A stretch of DNA of 64,000 nt from Caldilinea sp. CFX5. GTDB lineage: Bacteria; Chloroflexota; Anaerolineae; Caldilineales; Caldilineaceae. The position numbers were made by a program, and so were the translations under genes. Positions 16,605-25,519 of this stretch are shown in pieces. Numbering within the stretch: position 1 is the stretch's first letter; the number at the start of each line of letters is the position of its first letter. The notes beneath the pieces are model-generated. The model was not told the origin of the DNA. It ran no database searches and worked only from the letters and a program-made list of their open reading frames with translations. Location: NCBI GenBank assembly GCA_021405325.1, contig QWII01000034.1, forward strand, positions 1 through 64,000, read 5' to 3'.

Positions 16605-16685
16605 GGAGTTACGCAGTTGCCCGGGAACGCCGGCAGGATGCCGGCTGGCCGGCATAGATGGCAGCGCTCCCAACTGCGTAACTCC
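16605..16685. mobile_element. MITE-like palindrome flanked by TA, ends GGAGTTACG
   Basis: An 81-bp element with 15-bp perfect terminal inverted repeats (GGAGTTACGCAGTTG) and a TA dinucleotide on each side, consistent with insertion into TA. The inside is GC-rich and contains nested CCGGC dyads. The end GGAGTTA resembles the left end of the 83-bp element in the toxin gene (GGGAGTTAGG). No coding capacity. It sits just upstream of the DnaD gene. Confidence 0.6.
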
Positions 16686-16693
16686 TATATTTA

Positions 16694-16763
16694 TCAAAGA
16701 TTGCGCAGATTACGCAGATTATTCATACGCATTATAAATCTGCGTAATCTGCGCAATCTTTGA
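16694..16763. repeat. 27-bp perfect inverted repeat, GCAGATTACGCAGATT family
   Basis: Arms 16694-16720 and 16737-16763 (core GCGCAGATTACGCAGATT) are perfect. The element begins 17 bases beyond the dnaB stop. Related cores occur at 28285-28352 and 28405-28470. It may protect the 3' end of the dnaB message. Confidence 0.85.
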
Positions 16764-16779
16764 TCACCCGCGCTTGCTG

Positions 16780-19700
16780 CTAATAGTCTAACTCTGTTCG
16801 TTGAATTTCCAAATCGCGGAACTGGGTCAACTCTTTGCGGAAGTAGAGACTGACCGTCCCCGTCGCCCCGTGACGATGCTTGGCCACCAGAATGTCGGCA
16901 ATGTTTTGACGGTCGGTGTCTTCGATGTAGTAATCTTCGCGATAAATGAAGAGGACGACGTCGGCGTCTTGTTCAATGCTGTTATGAACAATGATGTCAT
17001 TGGCGACAAAGTTATGATTACCGGGAACGGTTAAGTCGTAGACCGGTTCTGTGCCGTCCGCTTCGATGCTTAGAACAACATCTTGTTCGGTTGATGGTAG
17101 GTGCGGTTTGTAACCGCACGGGCTTTGGGGGGAACCCGTGCGGTTACAAACCGCACCTACCATCTGTTCGCCAAGTTGCAACTTATCCAGCCGTTTCCAC
17201 CCTGCTGCTGTTAAGAACGGATGATTGGCAGTTGCACGAATGGTACGCCCTTGCTCTGTTATTAGCTTGTAGACCGGCTTTGTTCCTGTACAAAAGGCTC
17301 GGCTGACAGTCGAATTCTCTAATTGCCAAGTTGTCGGATTGAGTGCAACAACGTCAAAATTCTGTTGCCCAACCAATGACGCAATGGGCTGACGCTCACC
17401 ATTGGCCAACGTTACCAATGTTTCACCCGTAAGACAACCGCTTTCACGCAGATCCGACAACATAGGCCGTTTGTCCGACCGACTCTCGACCGCGCGACTG
17501 AGCTGGCTCAAGGCAATTACCGGCACGTTGAGTTCGCGCGCCAGCGTCTTTAACGACCGGCTGATGTAGCTGATCTCCTGTTGACGATTCTCGTTGCGTC
17601 CGCTGCCGCCGCTCTGGCCGGTCATCAATTGCATGTAGTCGATGATGATGAGATCGATGCCATCTTCGGCATAGAGCCGGCGCGCCTTGGTGCGGATGTC
17701 GTTGACGCTGGCCGCCGGTGTGTCGTCGATAAAGATGTGGGTGTTCGCCAGCATGTTGGCCGCTTCCAGCAGGATCGGCCACTCTTCTTCATGAATATTG
17801 CCCAGGCGCAACCGGTGGCTGTCAATACCCGTCTCCATCGCCAGCAAGCGTTGCACCAACTGGTCGTTGCTCATTTCCAGGCTGAAAAAGGCGACGCGCG
17901 TGGCGTGGCGTTTGGCGGCATTTTGGGCAATCGAGAGACAGAAGCTAGTGTTATGCACCAACATATCGTCGGCAATAAAATTGTGGCTCTCCGGCACGGT
18001 CAAATCATAAACCTGTTGCTCGCCAAGATAGTCGATGGCCGTAATTTCGTCCCAGTACAGATCGCTTTCCGCCAGGGCAATCAGTGTTGGATCGGCCAGC
18101 GCGTCACCAATTTGACGCAAACGGCGGCGGCTGGGCGCGCGTTTCCCCACATGAAGATTGTGTTCCGGCGACAACCCCATCTTCTGATAGAGCGAACGCC
18201 AACTCTGTTCTCCCTTCTTCGCCAAAATCTGTTCCCAAATCGCTATCGGAATCAGATCACAATTGACGTGACCGTTGCTGGTTTGTGTCTGGGTCAGCAC
18301 ACGAGCCAATGCTTCCTCTTTGCCAAAGGCGCCGATTTCGCTACAAAATTGTTGGAGGCTGGCTGTATCTGTAATCCGTAATTCGTAGGCAGTACGTCGC
18401 TCCTCATTATATTTGATTTGGCGGTGGCGCAACTTCGCAATGATCCCAAAGCGTAGCAGAAGGTGTTGCACATCACGCGCAAGTTGTTTAGAAACTGTGC
18501 CGTACGTAATGCCGGCCTGCCGTTCATTTTGGATATACAAACTACCAGCGCAGGCAAAAAGGCGATTCAGGAAAAGGGCTACATTCGGTTTCGTATAGGT
18601 AAAGACCTCTTCCGGTACAAACTTGTCGGCAGCGCCCTTGCCCCAGATGCCTTGTTGTTGTAGCCAGCGGGTTACACTGTTCTGACTCTCCCGGCGCAGG
18701 GTTGATAAACCGTTGGGCGCAAGTTGCTCCGGTCTTACTTGTAATAGTTGCGCGACTTGTGGCAAAACAGTTGCCGACGGTACGGTGTCACCTTTCAGCC
18801 AGAAGCGAATAATCGCGTGGTCAACGGCAATGGCTTCGGCTACCGCAGGGACCGAAAGGCCCCGTTGCGCGAACTGTTGTTGCAAGGTTTGGGCAAAATT
18901 GCCACGCTCACGCCGAACATTATCTCGATCACTGGAAACATAGAGTGTCGGTGTCCGTTTGCCCTGGCTGTCTGCATAGCGTACCTTGACGCCGGGGAAA
19001 TAGGCAATTGCCGCCGCAAAGTCATCCCGTAAGCGTGGGTTGCTGTTGGTAAATTGTGGGTTAGTATGTGTTAGGCACCCATCAGCCAGGAAATAGCCCA
19101 GCAATTTGGCATGTTGTTCTGGTGCATCAACGGCGCCGAAGATTGACAGCGTTCGCGGCACGGCAACATGATCGCCCACCTGTAATTCACCAAGCGGGCG
19201 CCAACCCTCAATCGTCAAAAAGGGATGGGTGAGCGTCACCTTGATCTCCCGTCCCAAGGCTGTGCGCACCCGATAGACCGGCTTCACCCCATCATCAATA
19301 AAATCGCTGGCTGCGCTTGCAGCCAATTTGTAGTCAGCATGTAAGGTCAGCAGCGGTGCATGACGGGCTTGCACCAAGGCTTCAATGGGCGTCAACTCTC
19401 CGGTATGCGGGTTCAAGAGTCGGGCGCCTGCGGCTACACACTTGCCCATGGCCGGGCGGGCGGCCAAAATGACTAGATCGCTCTTTTGCAACCCGCCCAG
19501 CAACCGATCCAGCATCGTAAAACCAGTCGGCACGCCCATGAGCGTATCCTGGTTGCGCGAGAGAAAGTCGATGCGATCCACCACCCGACTCATGATCGCC
19601 CGGATCGGAGTCAGGTCGCGATGGATGCGGCTTTCGCTAATGCCAAAGATGATCTGCTCGGCGCGATCAACGACTTCATCGACTTCCTGGCTCTCATCAT

Positions 19701-20091
19701 AGGCCAGTTCAGCAATCTTGCCGGCAGCGGCGATCAGGCGGCGGAGAACGGCGGTGCGTTCGACAATGCGGGCATAGTGATCGACATAAAGCGCGGTGGG
19801 GGTGCTGGCAATCAGGTCGGTGAGGTAGGCCGGCCCGCCGATCTCTTCGAGCCGTTCGCGTCGTTCCAGTTCATCGACAATGGTGACAAAGTCGAGCGGT
19901 TCGCGGCGTTCGTTGAGCGTGCGCATGGCTTCGTATAGCCAGGCGTGGCGTTCGCGAAAGAAATCCTCCGGGCGCAGAAAGTTAGCCACTTTGATGATCG
20001 CATCGGGGTCGATCATCAACGAGCCGAGGACAGCTCGTTCCGCTTCAATATTGGCCGGAATGGCGCGATCAGGACGTTCGATCTCACTCAT
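16780..20091 (-). CDS. dnaB: Replicative DNA helicase DnaB containing two inteins
   Basis: The precursor is about 1103 residues; removing inteins of 497 and 152 residues leaves a ~454-residue helicase, the normal DnaB size. The N-terminal domain starts ERPDRAIPANIEAERAVLGS. Intein 1 splits the Walker A motif (ARPAMGK / TSF). Intein 2 splits RESG / SIEQDADVV, a known DnaB insertion site. Walker B is LIIIDYMQLM. Unwinding cannot occur until both inteins splice, because the P-loop is broken. ATG at 20091 (MSEIERPDR) is chosen by homology; the frame extends upstream into a hairpin. No strong ribosome site is seen. Confidence 0.95.
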   Translation of the reverse strand: MSEIERPDRAIPANIEAERAVLGSLMIDPDAIIKVANFLRPEDFFRERHAWLYEAMRTLNERREPLDFVTIVDELERRERLEEIGGPAYLTDLIASTPTALYVDHYARIVERTAVLRRLIAAAGKIAELAYDESQEVDEVVDRAEQIIFGISESRIHRDLTPIRAIMSRVVDRIDFLSRNQDTLMGVPTGFTMLDRLLGGLQKSDLVILAARPAMGKCVAAGARLLNPHTGELTPIEALVQARHAPLLTLHADYKLAASAASDFIDDGVKPVYRVRTALGREIKVTLTHPFLTIEGWRPLGELQVGDHVAVPRTLSIFGAVDAPEQHAKLLGYFLADGCLTHTNPQFTNSNPRLRDDFAAAIAYFPGVKVRYADSQGKRTPTLYVSSDRDNVRRERGNFAQTLQQQFAQRGLSVPAVAEAIAVDHAIIRFWLKGDTVPSATVLPQVAQLLQVRPEQLAPNGLSTLRRESQNSVTRWLQQQGIWGKGAADKFVPEEVFTYTKPNVALFLNRLFACAGSLYIQNERQAGITYGTVSKQLARDVQHLLLRFGIIAKLRHRQIKYNEERRTAYELRITDTASLQQFCSEIGAFGKEEALARVLTQTQTSNGHVNCDLIPIAIWEQILAKKGEQSWRSLYQKMGLSPEHNLHVGKRAPSRRRLRQIGDALADPTLIALAESDLYWDEITAIDYLGEQQVYDLTVPESHNFIADDMLVHNTSFCLSIAQNAAKRHATRVAFFSLEMSNDQLVQRLLAMETGIDSHRLRLGNIHEEEWPILLEAANMLANTHIFIDDTPAASVNDIRTKARRLYAEDGIDLIIIDYMQLMTGQSGGSGRNENRQQEISYISRSLKTLARELNVPVIALSQLSRAVESRSDKRPMLSDLRESGCLTGETLVTLANGERQPIASLVGQQNFDVVALNPTTWQLENSTVSRAFCTGTKPVYKLITEQGRTIRATANHPFLTAAGWKRLDKLQLGEQMVGAVCNRTGSPQSPCGYKPHLPSTEQDVVLSIEADGTEPVYDLTVPGNHNFVANDIIVHNSIEQDADVVLFIYREDYYIEDTDRQNIADILVAKHRHGATGTVSLYFRKELTQFRDLEIQRTELDY
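16981..17436 (-). other. DnaB mini-intein at the RESG/SIEQ site
   Basis: A 152-residue intein: Cys1 in CLTGETLVTLANG, block B TANHPFL, block F VYDLTVPGNHNF, terminal His-Asn, followed by Ser as +1 residue. There is no homing endonuclease. Where one would lie, a 72-bp palindrome is translated in frame (MVGAVCNRTG to PCGYKPHLPS). All splicing residues are present, so it is probably active. Confidence 0.92.
17093..17164. repeat. 30-bp perfect inverted repeat inserted in the mini-intein
   Basis: Arms 17093-17122 and 17135-17164 are perfect, with a 12-base loop. The total of 72 bp equals 24 codons with no stop, so the frame is kept. The core GTAGGTGCGGTT...AACCGCAC is shared with the palindrome that breaks the toxin gene at 35651-35733. 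Confidence 0.92.
17950..19440 (-). other. DnaB large intein in the Walker A motif, with degenerate homing endonuclease
   Basis: A 497-residue intein: Cys1 in CVAAGARLLNPHTG, block B TLTHPFL, block F VYDLTVPESHNF, terminal His-Asn, with Thr as +1. A LAGLIDADG endonuclease is inserted: first motif LLGYFLADG, second motif RLFACAGSL, where the expected Asp is Ala (codon 18547-18549). Between them is a segment resembling a Cro/C1-type helix-turn-helix (LSVPAVAEAIAVDHAIIRFW). Splicing residues are intact; nuclease activity is probably lost. Confidence 0.88.
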
Positions 20092-20114
20092 AGGTTTTGC
20101 AAATTTCTCAATCT

Positions 20115-20169
20115 GCTCGTAGCCAGTCCGTGACTGGCGTCCGCCGCCAGTCACGGACTGGCTACGAGC
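20115..20169. repeat. 25-bp perfect inverted repeat in the dnaB leader (CTCGTAGCC family)
   Basis: Arms 20115-20139 and 20145-20169 form a hairpin with a 5-base loop, 24 bases upstream of the dnaB start. The sequence is the same family as the centre of the nested palindrome at 11860-11923 (CTCGTAGCCxGTCCGTGACxG). It could influence dnaB translation. Confidence 0.88.
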
Positions 20170-20193
20170 GGGAAGCGTAGAGCTATTTTTTCG

Positions 20194-20234
20194 GCAAAAA
20201 AACGGCGATGCTGCTGTGAACAGCCCCGCCGTTG
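20194..20234 (-). terminator. Intrinsic terminator-like hairpin before dnaB
   Basis: On the minus strand, AACGGCG pairs with CGCCGTT and is followed by a run of seven T (two of them in the stem). It can end transcripts of the DUF151 gene, but a good promoter (20296-20323) lies upstream of it, so it may also act as an attenuator in the dnaB leader. Confidence 0.6.
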
Positions 20235-20295
20235 CTTGGACAGGCGTATATACTTTTGCGGGTTAATGGATGGACAGCGCGCCGGCGCATTCTGT

Positions 20296-20323
20296 ATTAT
20301 AACAATAAAACGTCTACGATCAA
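20296..20323 (-). promoter_or_regulatory. Candidate dnaB promoter
   Basis: On the minus strand, TTGATC (20318-20323) and a perfect TATAAT (20296-20301) are separated by 16 bases. It lies between the DUF151 stop and the terminator-like hairpin. A transcript from here would have a ~195-nt leader with two hairpins before the dnaB start. Confidence 0.55.
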
Positions 20324-20438
20324 CCGAACAACCCTGGGCATCACCTGCCCACCCAGTCACCGTGCGGCTGAGTGGGTGCGCCTAGAAACGGGCGCCTGCC
20401 GGCTGCGGCTCACGGCGCGGTCGCACGCCGAAGCCTTG

Positions 20439-20960
20439 TCACTTCCCCAGCAACTTATCAAGATCAAGCCCTTCGACAAAATCCTTGAACGCGCCCAGGT
20501 CTTCATCAGTCGCCTCTTGCGTACTCACCGGCGCATTTTCGCCGCTCAGTTGCACCTCTTCTTCGGGGCGCAAGCCGGCCTGATCCATCACTTCATCGGC
20601 GACATAGATGGGCGAATTGACGCGCACCGCCAGCGCAATCGCATCGCTGGGGCGGCTGTCGATCTCCACCGTGTCACCATCGACATCAAGGACAATGCGA
20701 GCGTAGTAGGTGCTCTTTTCCAGCCCGCTGATCAAGATATGCAGCACCTCGCCGCCCAAACTTTCAATGATCGACTTGAGCAGATCATGGGTTAACGGAC
20801 GCGGCACATCGACCCCTTGTAACTGAAACGTTATCGATTCGGCTTCAAAGGGGCCGATCCAAATCGGCAGGATACGATCGCCACCCTCTTCACGCAATTC
20901 GACAATGCGGTTTTGTGACATCAAGCTTACTCGAATGCTGGCAATCACGACTTCTATCAT
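20439..20960 (-). CDS. DUF151 (bifunctional nuclease-like) protein
   Basis: A 173-residue protein starting [13 protein letters not shown], with the DUF151 core [32 protein letters not shown] and [14 protein letters not shown]. Members are described as bifunctional DNases/RNases in plants; bacterial roles are unclear. The C-terminal acidic tail (~30 residues) is poorly conserved. ATG at 20960 is chosen because homology starts there; the frame extends 20 codons upstream. Confidence 0.88.
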   Translation of the reverse strand: MIEVVIASIRVSLMSQNRIVELREEGGDRILPIWIGPFEAESITFQLQGVDVPRPLTHDLLKSIIESLGGEVLHILISGLEKSTYYARIVLDVDGDTVEIDSRPSDAIALAVRVNSPIYVADEVMDQAGLRPEEEVQLSGENAPVSTQEATDEDLGAFKDFVEGLDLDKLLGK

Positions 20961-21272
20961 CGACTCATTCCCCCGACTATAGTCAGCGCAACCCCGTCGC
21001 AGCACCGGTGCTGTGCGCAATATGACTCAACAAAAGATGGCAATCACAGTGCGACGGCTTGCGCGAATTCTAACATCATTCCTGCCCAACCTGACCTGTA
21101 TACCCCTGAACCCTTTGCAAACTGCTATAGTAGAGTGGATTCTGGGTGATCAACCGGCACTTCTGTTTCGATTATAGCATAGTTGTCTTGGGCTGCAAAG
21201 TATTTTTTTGCCATTTGCGGATCTGTGGTGATCCGCCCCTTGGCTGCCTCGAAGTTGGCCGCGCTTCTGTGA

Positions 21273-21278
21273 TATAAT
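21273..21278 (+). promoter_or_regulatory. Extended -10 promoter for the AAA/nuclease gene
   Basis: TGA-TATAAT is a full extended -10 element, 51 bases before the start codon of the AAA-ATPase/nuclease gene. No convincing -35 is present, as usual for this class. The rest of 20961-21272 shows a short GCGGATC/GATCCGC dyad near 21218-21237 and nothing else recognised. Confidence 0.55.
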
Positions 21279-21328
21279 AGTGCAACAAGTGGATGCGTTG
21301 GGCAAGTAGGTGACGATGAGGAGGGGCA

Positions 21329-23074
21329 ATGGCGCGCAAGCGGATTATCTACGGCAATGCCAATTACGCCGATCTGGTGCAGAAGCAGGGCTATTTTGTC
21401 GACAAGACGCCCTATATCGCCCAGTTGGAATTGGTAGAAAATCCGATCTACTTGCGTCCGCGCCGTTTTGGCAAGTCGATGTTCTGTTCGTTGCTCCACT
21501 ATTATTATGATCGCAACGCCGCACCACAGTTTGACGAATTATTTGGACAGACCTGGATCGGTCAGCAGCCGACTGGGTTGCAGAATCAGTATATGGTGTT
21601 GCATTTCAATTTTTCGACCGTTGAAGTAGGGGTAACTCTGGCAGCCATTGAACGGGAATTTAAAATTAAATGTAACGCGTTGTTGCAAACGCTGCGCCAA
21701 TCCCATGCTGATTTGTTGGCCGATCTGCCCGAGTTCCTGCTGGAGGATTCAGTCTCCAGCAATCTGAACCGCCTCATTAGCTATATCAGCGGGCGTAAGC
21801 TGCCACCGCTCTATGTGATCATTGATGAGTATGATAACTTTGCCAACCATCTCATCACCACTAATCGCGACAGGCTCTACCACGCCCTGACTGCCGACGA
21901 TAGCTTCCTCAAAACGTTCTTCAAAACGCTCAAAGAGGGGCGCGAACGACGGGCAATTGCCAATGTCTTCATAACGGGCATCCTGCCGATGACCATGGAT
22001 GACCTGGCTTCTGCCTTTAACGTCGGCACCTATTTGACGCTGGATCGCATGTTTGAGGCGATGATCGGCTTTACGCAAGCGGAAGTCGCTGGCCTGTTGG
22101 ACCAAATTTATATGGATTACAGCCTGGACCCAACCACGCGATCTGACATGAACGCCTTGCTCAAAAATCAATATGACGGCTATCATTTTGCTTCCCATGA
22201 AGGCGAACCGCTCTACAATACCACCAGCTTGCTCTATTTTTTGCGTGAGTTAACCCTTTACAAAGAGCCGCCCCTGTTGCTTACTGATCTCAACCTGCGC
22301 ACCGATCTGCATTGGGTGCAGCGCTTGACCGGTTCCAATCCGGCTAACACCGAGAACTTTGTCGAGACGCTTACCACCGAAAACCGGATTAGCTTCAGTC
22401 CCCAACTGTTAGTAAGCAAATTCAATCTGTCCCAATTTTTTGAACCACCCTTCTATCCCATCTCCTTTTTCTACCTGGGCATGTTGACCCGCCTGGATGA
22501 TTTTTCGTTGACGCTGCCCAATGTCAACATGCGGCAGATCTTTGCCCAATATTTCAATGAACTGAACCACATTGATGTGGAGACGCGCTATGCCGAGATC
22601 ATGAGCGCTTTTATCAACCGGCCCAATCTGGAACAACTTTTTGCCGGCTACTGGCAGGAGTATGTCAGCCAGTTGCCGGAAGCGATCTTTCAAAAGATGA
22701 ATGAGAATTTTTATCGCACCACCTTCTATGAACTCTGTAGCCGTCACCTATCGCGTTGGTTCACCTGGCACCTGGAACGCTCTTATCCCCAAGGCAAAAG
22801 TGACCTGGAGTTTGTCGGGAAATACAACGAGAAATACGCCAATCTGCGCTGGGTGATCGAGTTTAAATATTACTCGAACGCCGCCTTCAAGAAGAAATTC
22901 AAGACAACTCTTGCGAATTTCCAACTGCAAGCGGAAGACACGGAACAGATCGACGGCTATGCTGTCGGCCTGCGACAAGAGTTTCCGCACGCCCACATCG
23001 AGCGCTACGTCATTTACTGTATCGGCAATCAGGGTTTTCGCGTTTTCACAGTAACCACCGATTTGCCGGCATAA
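21329..23074 (+). CDS. AAA-ATPase-like protein with C-terminal PD-(D/E)XK nuclease domain
   Basis: A 581-residue protein. The N-terminal AAA-ATPase-like domain carries GYFVDKTPYI and the unusual P-loop RPRRFGKSMF near residues 46-55, with Walker B-like LYVIIDEYDNF. The C-terminal domain (residues ~480-575) has the nuclease core SDLEFVG and WVIEFKYY (Glu-x-Lys) typical of DUF1703/PDDEXK_9. The family is common and often multi-copy in Chloroflexota and Bacteroidota; its function is not established. A strong GAGGAGGGG ribosome site precedes the ATG. The gene stands alone, ending at a bidirectional terminator. Confidence 0.88.
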   Translation: MARKRIIYGNANYADLVQKQGYFVDKTPYIAQLELVENPIYLRPRRFGKSMFCSLLHYYYDRNAAPQFDELFGQTWIGQQPTGLQNQYMVLHFNFSTVEVGVTLAAIEREFKIKCNALLQTLRQSHADLLADLPEFLLEDSVSSNLNRLISYISGRKLPPLYVIIDEYDNFANHLITTNRDRLYHALTADDSFLKTFFKTLKEGRERRAIANVFITGILPMTMDDLASAFNVGTYLTLDRMFEAMIGFTQAEVAGLLDQIYMDYSLDPTTRSDMNALLKNQYDGYHFASHEGEPLYNTTSLLYFLRELTLYKEPPLLLTDLNLRTDLHWVQRLTGSNPANTENFVETLTTENRISFSPQLLVSKFNLSQFFEPPFYPISFFYLGMLTRLDDFSLTLPNVNMRQIFAQYFNELNHIDVETRYAEIMSAFINRPNLEQLFAGYWQEYVSQLPEAIFQKMNENFYRTTFYELCSRHLSRWFTWHLERSYPQGKSDLEFVGKYNEKYANLRWVIEFKYYSNAAFKKKFKTTLANFQLQAEDTEQIDGYAVGLRQEFPHAHIERYVIYCIGNQGFRVFTVTTDLPA

Positions 23075-23171
23075 AAGTCATCACGCTGCGTGTGAAGAAA
23101 ATAAAAAAGCCAGCGGCCCAAGCTAACCGGTTTTGCTTGAATTTTTTGCCAATAACGTCAAGCTTTGGTGA

Positions 23172-23220
23172 GCAAAAACAGCAGGGCAGTGCATCTGATG
23201 CACTGCCCTGCTGTTTTTGC
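23172..23220. terminator. Bidirectional intrinsic terminator
   Basis: A perfect 24-bp inverted repeat (23172-23195 and 23197-23220) with outer GCAAAAACAGCAGGGCAGTG arms. T-runs fall at the 3' side on both strands. It lies between two convergent genes (nuclease and enolase-superfamily), so it can stop transcription from both sides. Confidence 0.85.
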
Positions 23221-23242
23221 AAAATGAAGGAAGAAACCGGCG

Positions 23243-24430
23243 CTACCAGTTCGATTTCTTATTCTCCCAGCGATGGGCGCGGGCGACTTCTTCATTTAAT
23301 TCTGTTCCCCAGCCGGGGCCGGTGGGGATTTGCATGTAGCCATCGGTAATGATCGGGCAGTTGGTCACTAATTCTTCGCGCCAGGGCACATCATCGACAT
23401 CGATCTCCATGATGCGCACATTCGGCACCACCGCACAGAGGCTGGCGCCGATAAAGGTGGCGAGGTGACTGTAATAGTTGTGGGGCGCCACATTGAGTTG
23501 ATAGACTTCGGCCAGGTCGGCGATCTTCTTGGATTGAGCAAAGCCGTTCCAGGCAATGTCGATCATAAAGATGTCGGCGGCGCGCTGCTCGAAGTAGGGG
23601 ATAAATTCGCGCATGTAGAAGAGATTTTCGCCGGTGCAGATTTTGGTGATGGTGCTATCCTTGATCTGGCGAATGGCGGTGGGGTCGTACATGTCGATCT
23701 CCAGCCAGAGCAGGTCGAACTGTTCCAGCACCTGGGCAATGCGTATACACGATTCCGGCTTGAAGTTAAAATTCAAGTCCAGATTGATGTCCACCTCTGG
23801 CCCGACTGCGTCGCGAAAGGCGCCAATCAACGTTTCAATATGGCGCAACAATTGGCGCGACACCACCTGATCGGTCGTGCCGGGACCGCCGCCAAAGCCG
23901 CCGAAAACCACATCGGGCGCGCCGGCCGGTAGCAAGATGTTGGTCTTCAATGCGGTATAGCCACGCGCCACCACCTCCTTGCCCAGTGCCGTCACATCCG
24001 CCATCGTCCGCAGCGGCGGCACGCCCATGAGATCGGCGTGGCGCACACGAGTTGTGCCACAGTGTGACCAGTAGAGACGCACATTCTCACGCGTCGGGCC
24101 ACCAAAGAGTTCTACCACCGAAATGCCGAGCGCTTTGGCTTTGATGTCGATCAGCGCCAGTTCAATGCCGGCGATGGCTTTGGCTGCAATCCCGCCCGGA
24201 CTTTGGCGGCTGCCGCGGATGAGATCCCAGAAGCGCATTTCGTAGGCGCGTGGGTCAGCGCCCAGCAGCAGCGGTTTAAAGTCTTCGATGGCGCCGGTGA
24301 CGGCATAGGGGTTGCGTCCGTCGCTGCACTCGCCATAGCCGGTGACGCCTTCGTCGGTTTCGACTTTGACAAAGATCCACGGTCGCCAGCCGGCATCGAC
24401 AAGAAATGTTTCAATGTTGGTGATCTTCAT
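23243..24430 (-). CDS. Enolase-superfamily (mandelate racemase/MLE-like) enzyme
   Basis: About 395 residues: N-terminal capping domain (KITNIETFLVDAG) and a TIM-barrel with metal ligands in LDLNFN (Asp), LWLEID (Glu) and CTGENL (Glu), and the catalytic base region VAPHNYYSH. The sequence resembles acid-sugar dehydratases of the galactonate/gluconate type; the substrate is not clear. ATG at 24430 has GGGAGG eight bases upstream; an ATG two codons earlier is too close to that site. It is divergent from the EamA transporter. Confidence 0.85.
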   Translation of the reverse strand: MKITNIETFLVDAGWRPWIFVKVETDEGVTGYGECSDGRNPYAVTGAIEDFKPLLLGADPRAYEMRFWDLIRGSRQSPGGIAAKAIAGIELALIDIKAKALGISVVELFGGPTRENVRLYWSHCGTTRVRHADLMGVPPLRTMADVTALGKEVVARGYTALKTNILLPAGAPDVVFGGFGGGPGTTDQVVSRQLLRHIETLIGAFRDAVGPEVDINLDLNFNFKPESCIRIAQVLEQFDLLWLEIDMYDPTAIRQIKDSTITKICTGENLFYMREFIPYFEQRAADIFMIDIAWNGFAQSKKIADLAEVYQLNVAPHNYYSHLATFIGASLCAVVPNVRIMEIDVDDVPWREELVTNCPIITDGYMQIPTGPGWGTELNEEVARAHRWENKKSNW

Positions 24431-24593
24431 GTTCATTTCCTCCCTTGTTGCGCTATAATTGTTCGCTTGCAGCAATGTGCTTATGCAGTGTAGCAAACGA
24501 CAACGAATTAGGAAAGGAACGAAAGCGTGCTGTCCCGACCACACTATCCGCGCTTTTTCTGAACGCCTATAAAACCAACAGACAAGGAATAGC

Positions 24594-25511
24594 ATGACGC
24601 AGTCGAAAGCTCACACGGTATCCTCACCCTCTTATCCGGATCTGCTCCCACGCATCCTGGGCATTCTCTTGGTAGCCGGCTCGGCGGCGGCCTTTGGCAC
24701 GCTGGCGATCTTTGGCCGCTACGCCTATGCCGCAGGTCTGGACGCCATCACCATCTTGTTTCTCCGCTTTTCATTGGCGGCCCTGGTGCTGCTGGCGCTT
24801 CTCCTGATACGGCGCGAGCCATTGCCCCGTGGCCGGTCGGTAGCGCCCCTGATCGGCATGGGGGCGATTGGCTATGTCGGGCAGGCGTTCTGTTACTTGA
24901 CTGCTTTGAATTATGCATCGTCGGGGTTGGTGGCGCTCTTGTTGTATCTCTACCCCGCTTTTGTCACGGTGCTGTCAGTGGTGGTCTTGCATGAGCGGAT
25001 GACGCGTCTCAAGCTGTTAGCCTTGCTCCTGGCGCTGGTCGGCACGGGGCTGACCATTGGCCCCGCCGGCGGGCAACTGTTGGGTATCCTGCTGGCGTTG
25101 GGGGCAGCGGGGATCTACTCGATCTACATCATTGTCGGCGCGCAGGTAATGAAACAGGTCTCCGCTGTGCAATCATCTACGGTGATTATGGCCTCTGCCG
25201 GCGCAATGGCTGGGCTACTGATGTTGATCAATGGCCCCCATTGGCCGGTGACTGCCGCCGGCTGGTGGGCCGTGGCGGGCATTGTCCTGGTGGCGACGGT
25301 GCTGCCGGCCATGACCTTTTTGATTGGCTTACGCCGGGTTGGCCCAACCACGGCGGCCATGATCTCAACCTTGGAGCCGGTTGTGACGGTCTTATTAGCG
25401 GCATGGTTGGAAGCGGAACGGCTGCAACCCCTGACCTTGATCGGCGGCGGCTTGATTCTGGGGGCCGTACTACTCTTGACCCAAAGTGAATTGCGGCGGA
25501 GAGCAGGTTAG
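24594..25511 (+). CDS. EamA/DMT-family transporter
   Basis: A 305-residue protein with ten membrane helices in two EamA repeats. The pattern GTLAIFGRYAYAAGLDAITI, LRFSLAALVLLALL and, in the second half, VGPTTAAMISTLEPVVTVLLA is typical. It exports or imports small metabolites; the substrate cannot be read from sequence. It is divergently transcribed from the enolase-superfamily enzyme, which may hint at a common substrate (weak inference). Confidence 0.9.
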   Translation: MTQSKAHTVSSPSYPDLLPRILGILLVAGSAAAFGTLAIFGRYAYAAGLDAITILFLRFSLAALVLLALLLIRREPLPRGRSVAPLIGMGAIGYVGQAFCYLTALNYASSGLVALLLYLYPAFVTVLSVVVLHERMTRLKLLALLLALVGTGLTIGPAGGQLLGILLALGAAGIYSIYIIVGAQVMKQVSAVQSSTVIMASAGAMAGLLMLINGPHWPVTAAGWWAVAGIVLVATVLPAMTFLIGLRRVGPTTAAMISTLEPVVTVLLAAWLEAERLQPLTLIGGGLILGAVLLLTQSELRRRAG

Positions 25512-25519
25512 GCGTGTTT

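Noticed and set aside
20439..21020. 20-codon longer DUF151 protein
   Set aside because: Family homology starts at the ATG at 20960 and the extension has no protein-like features.
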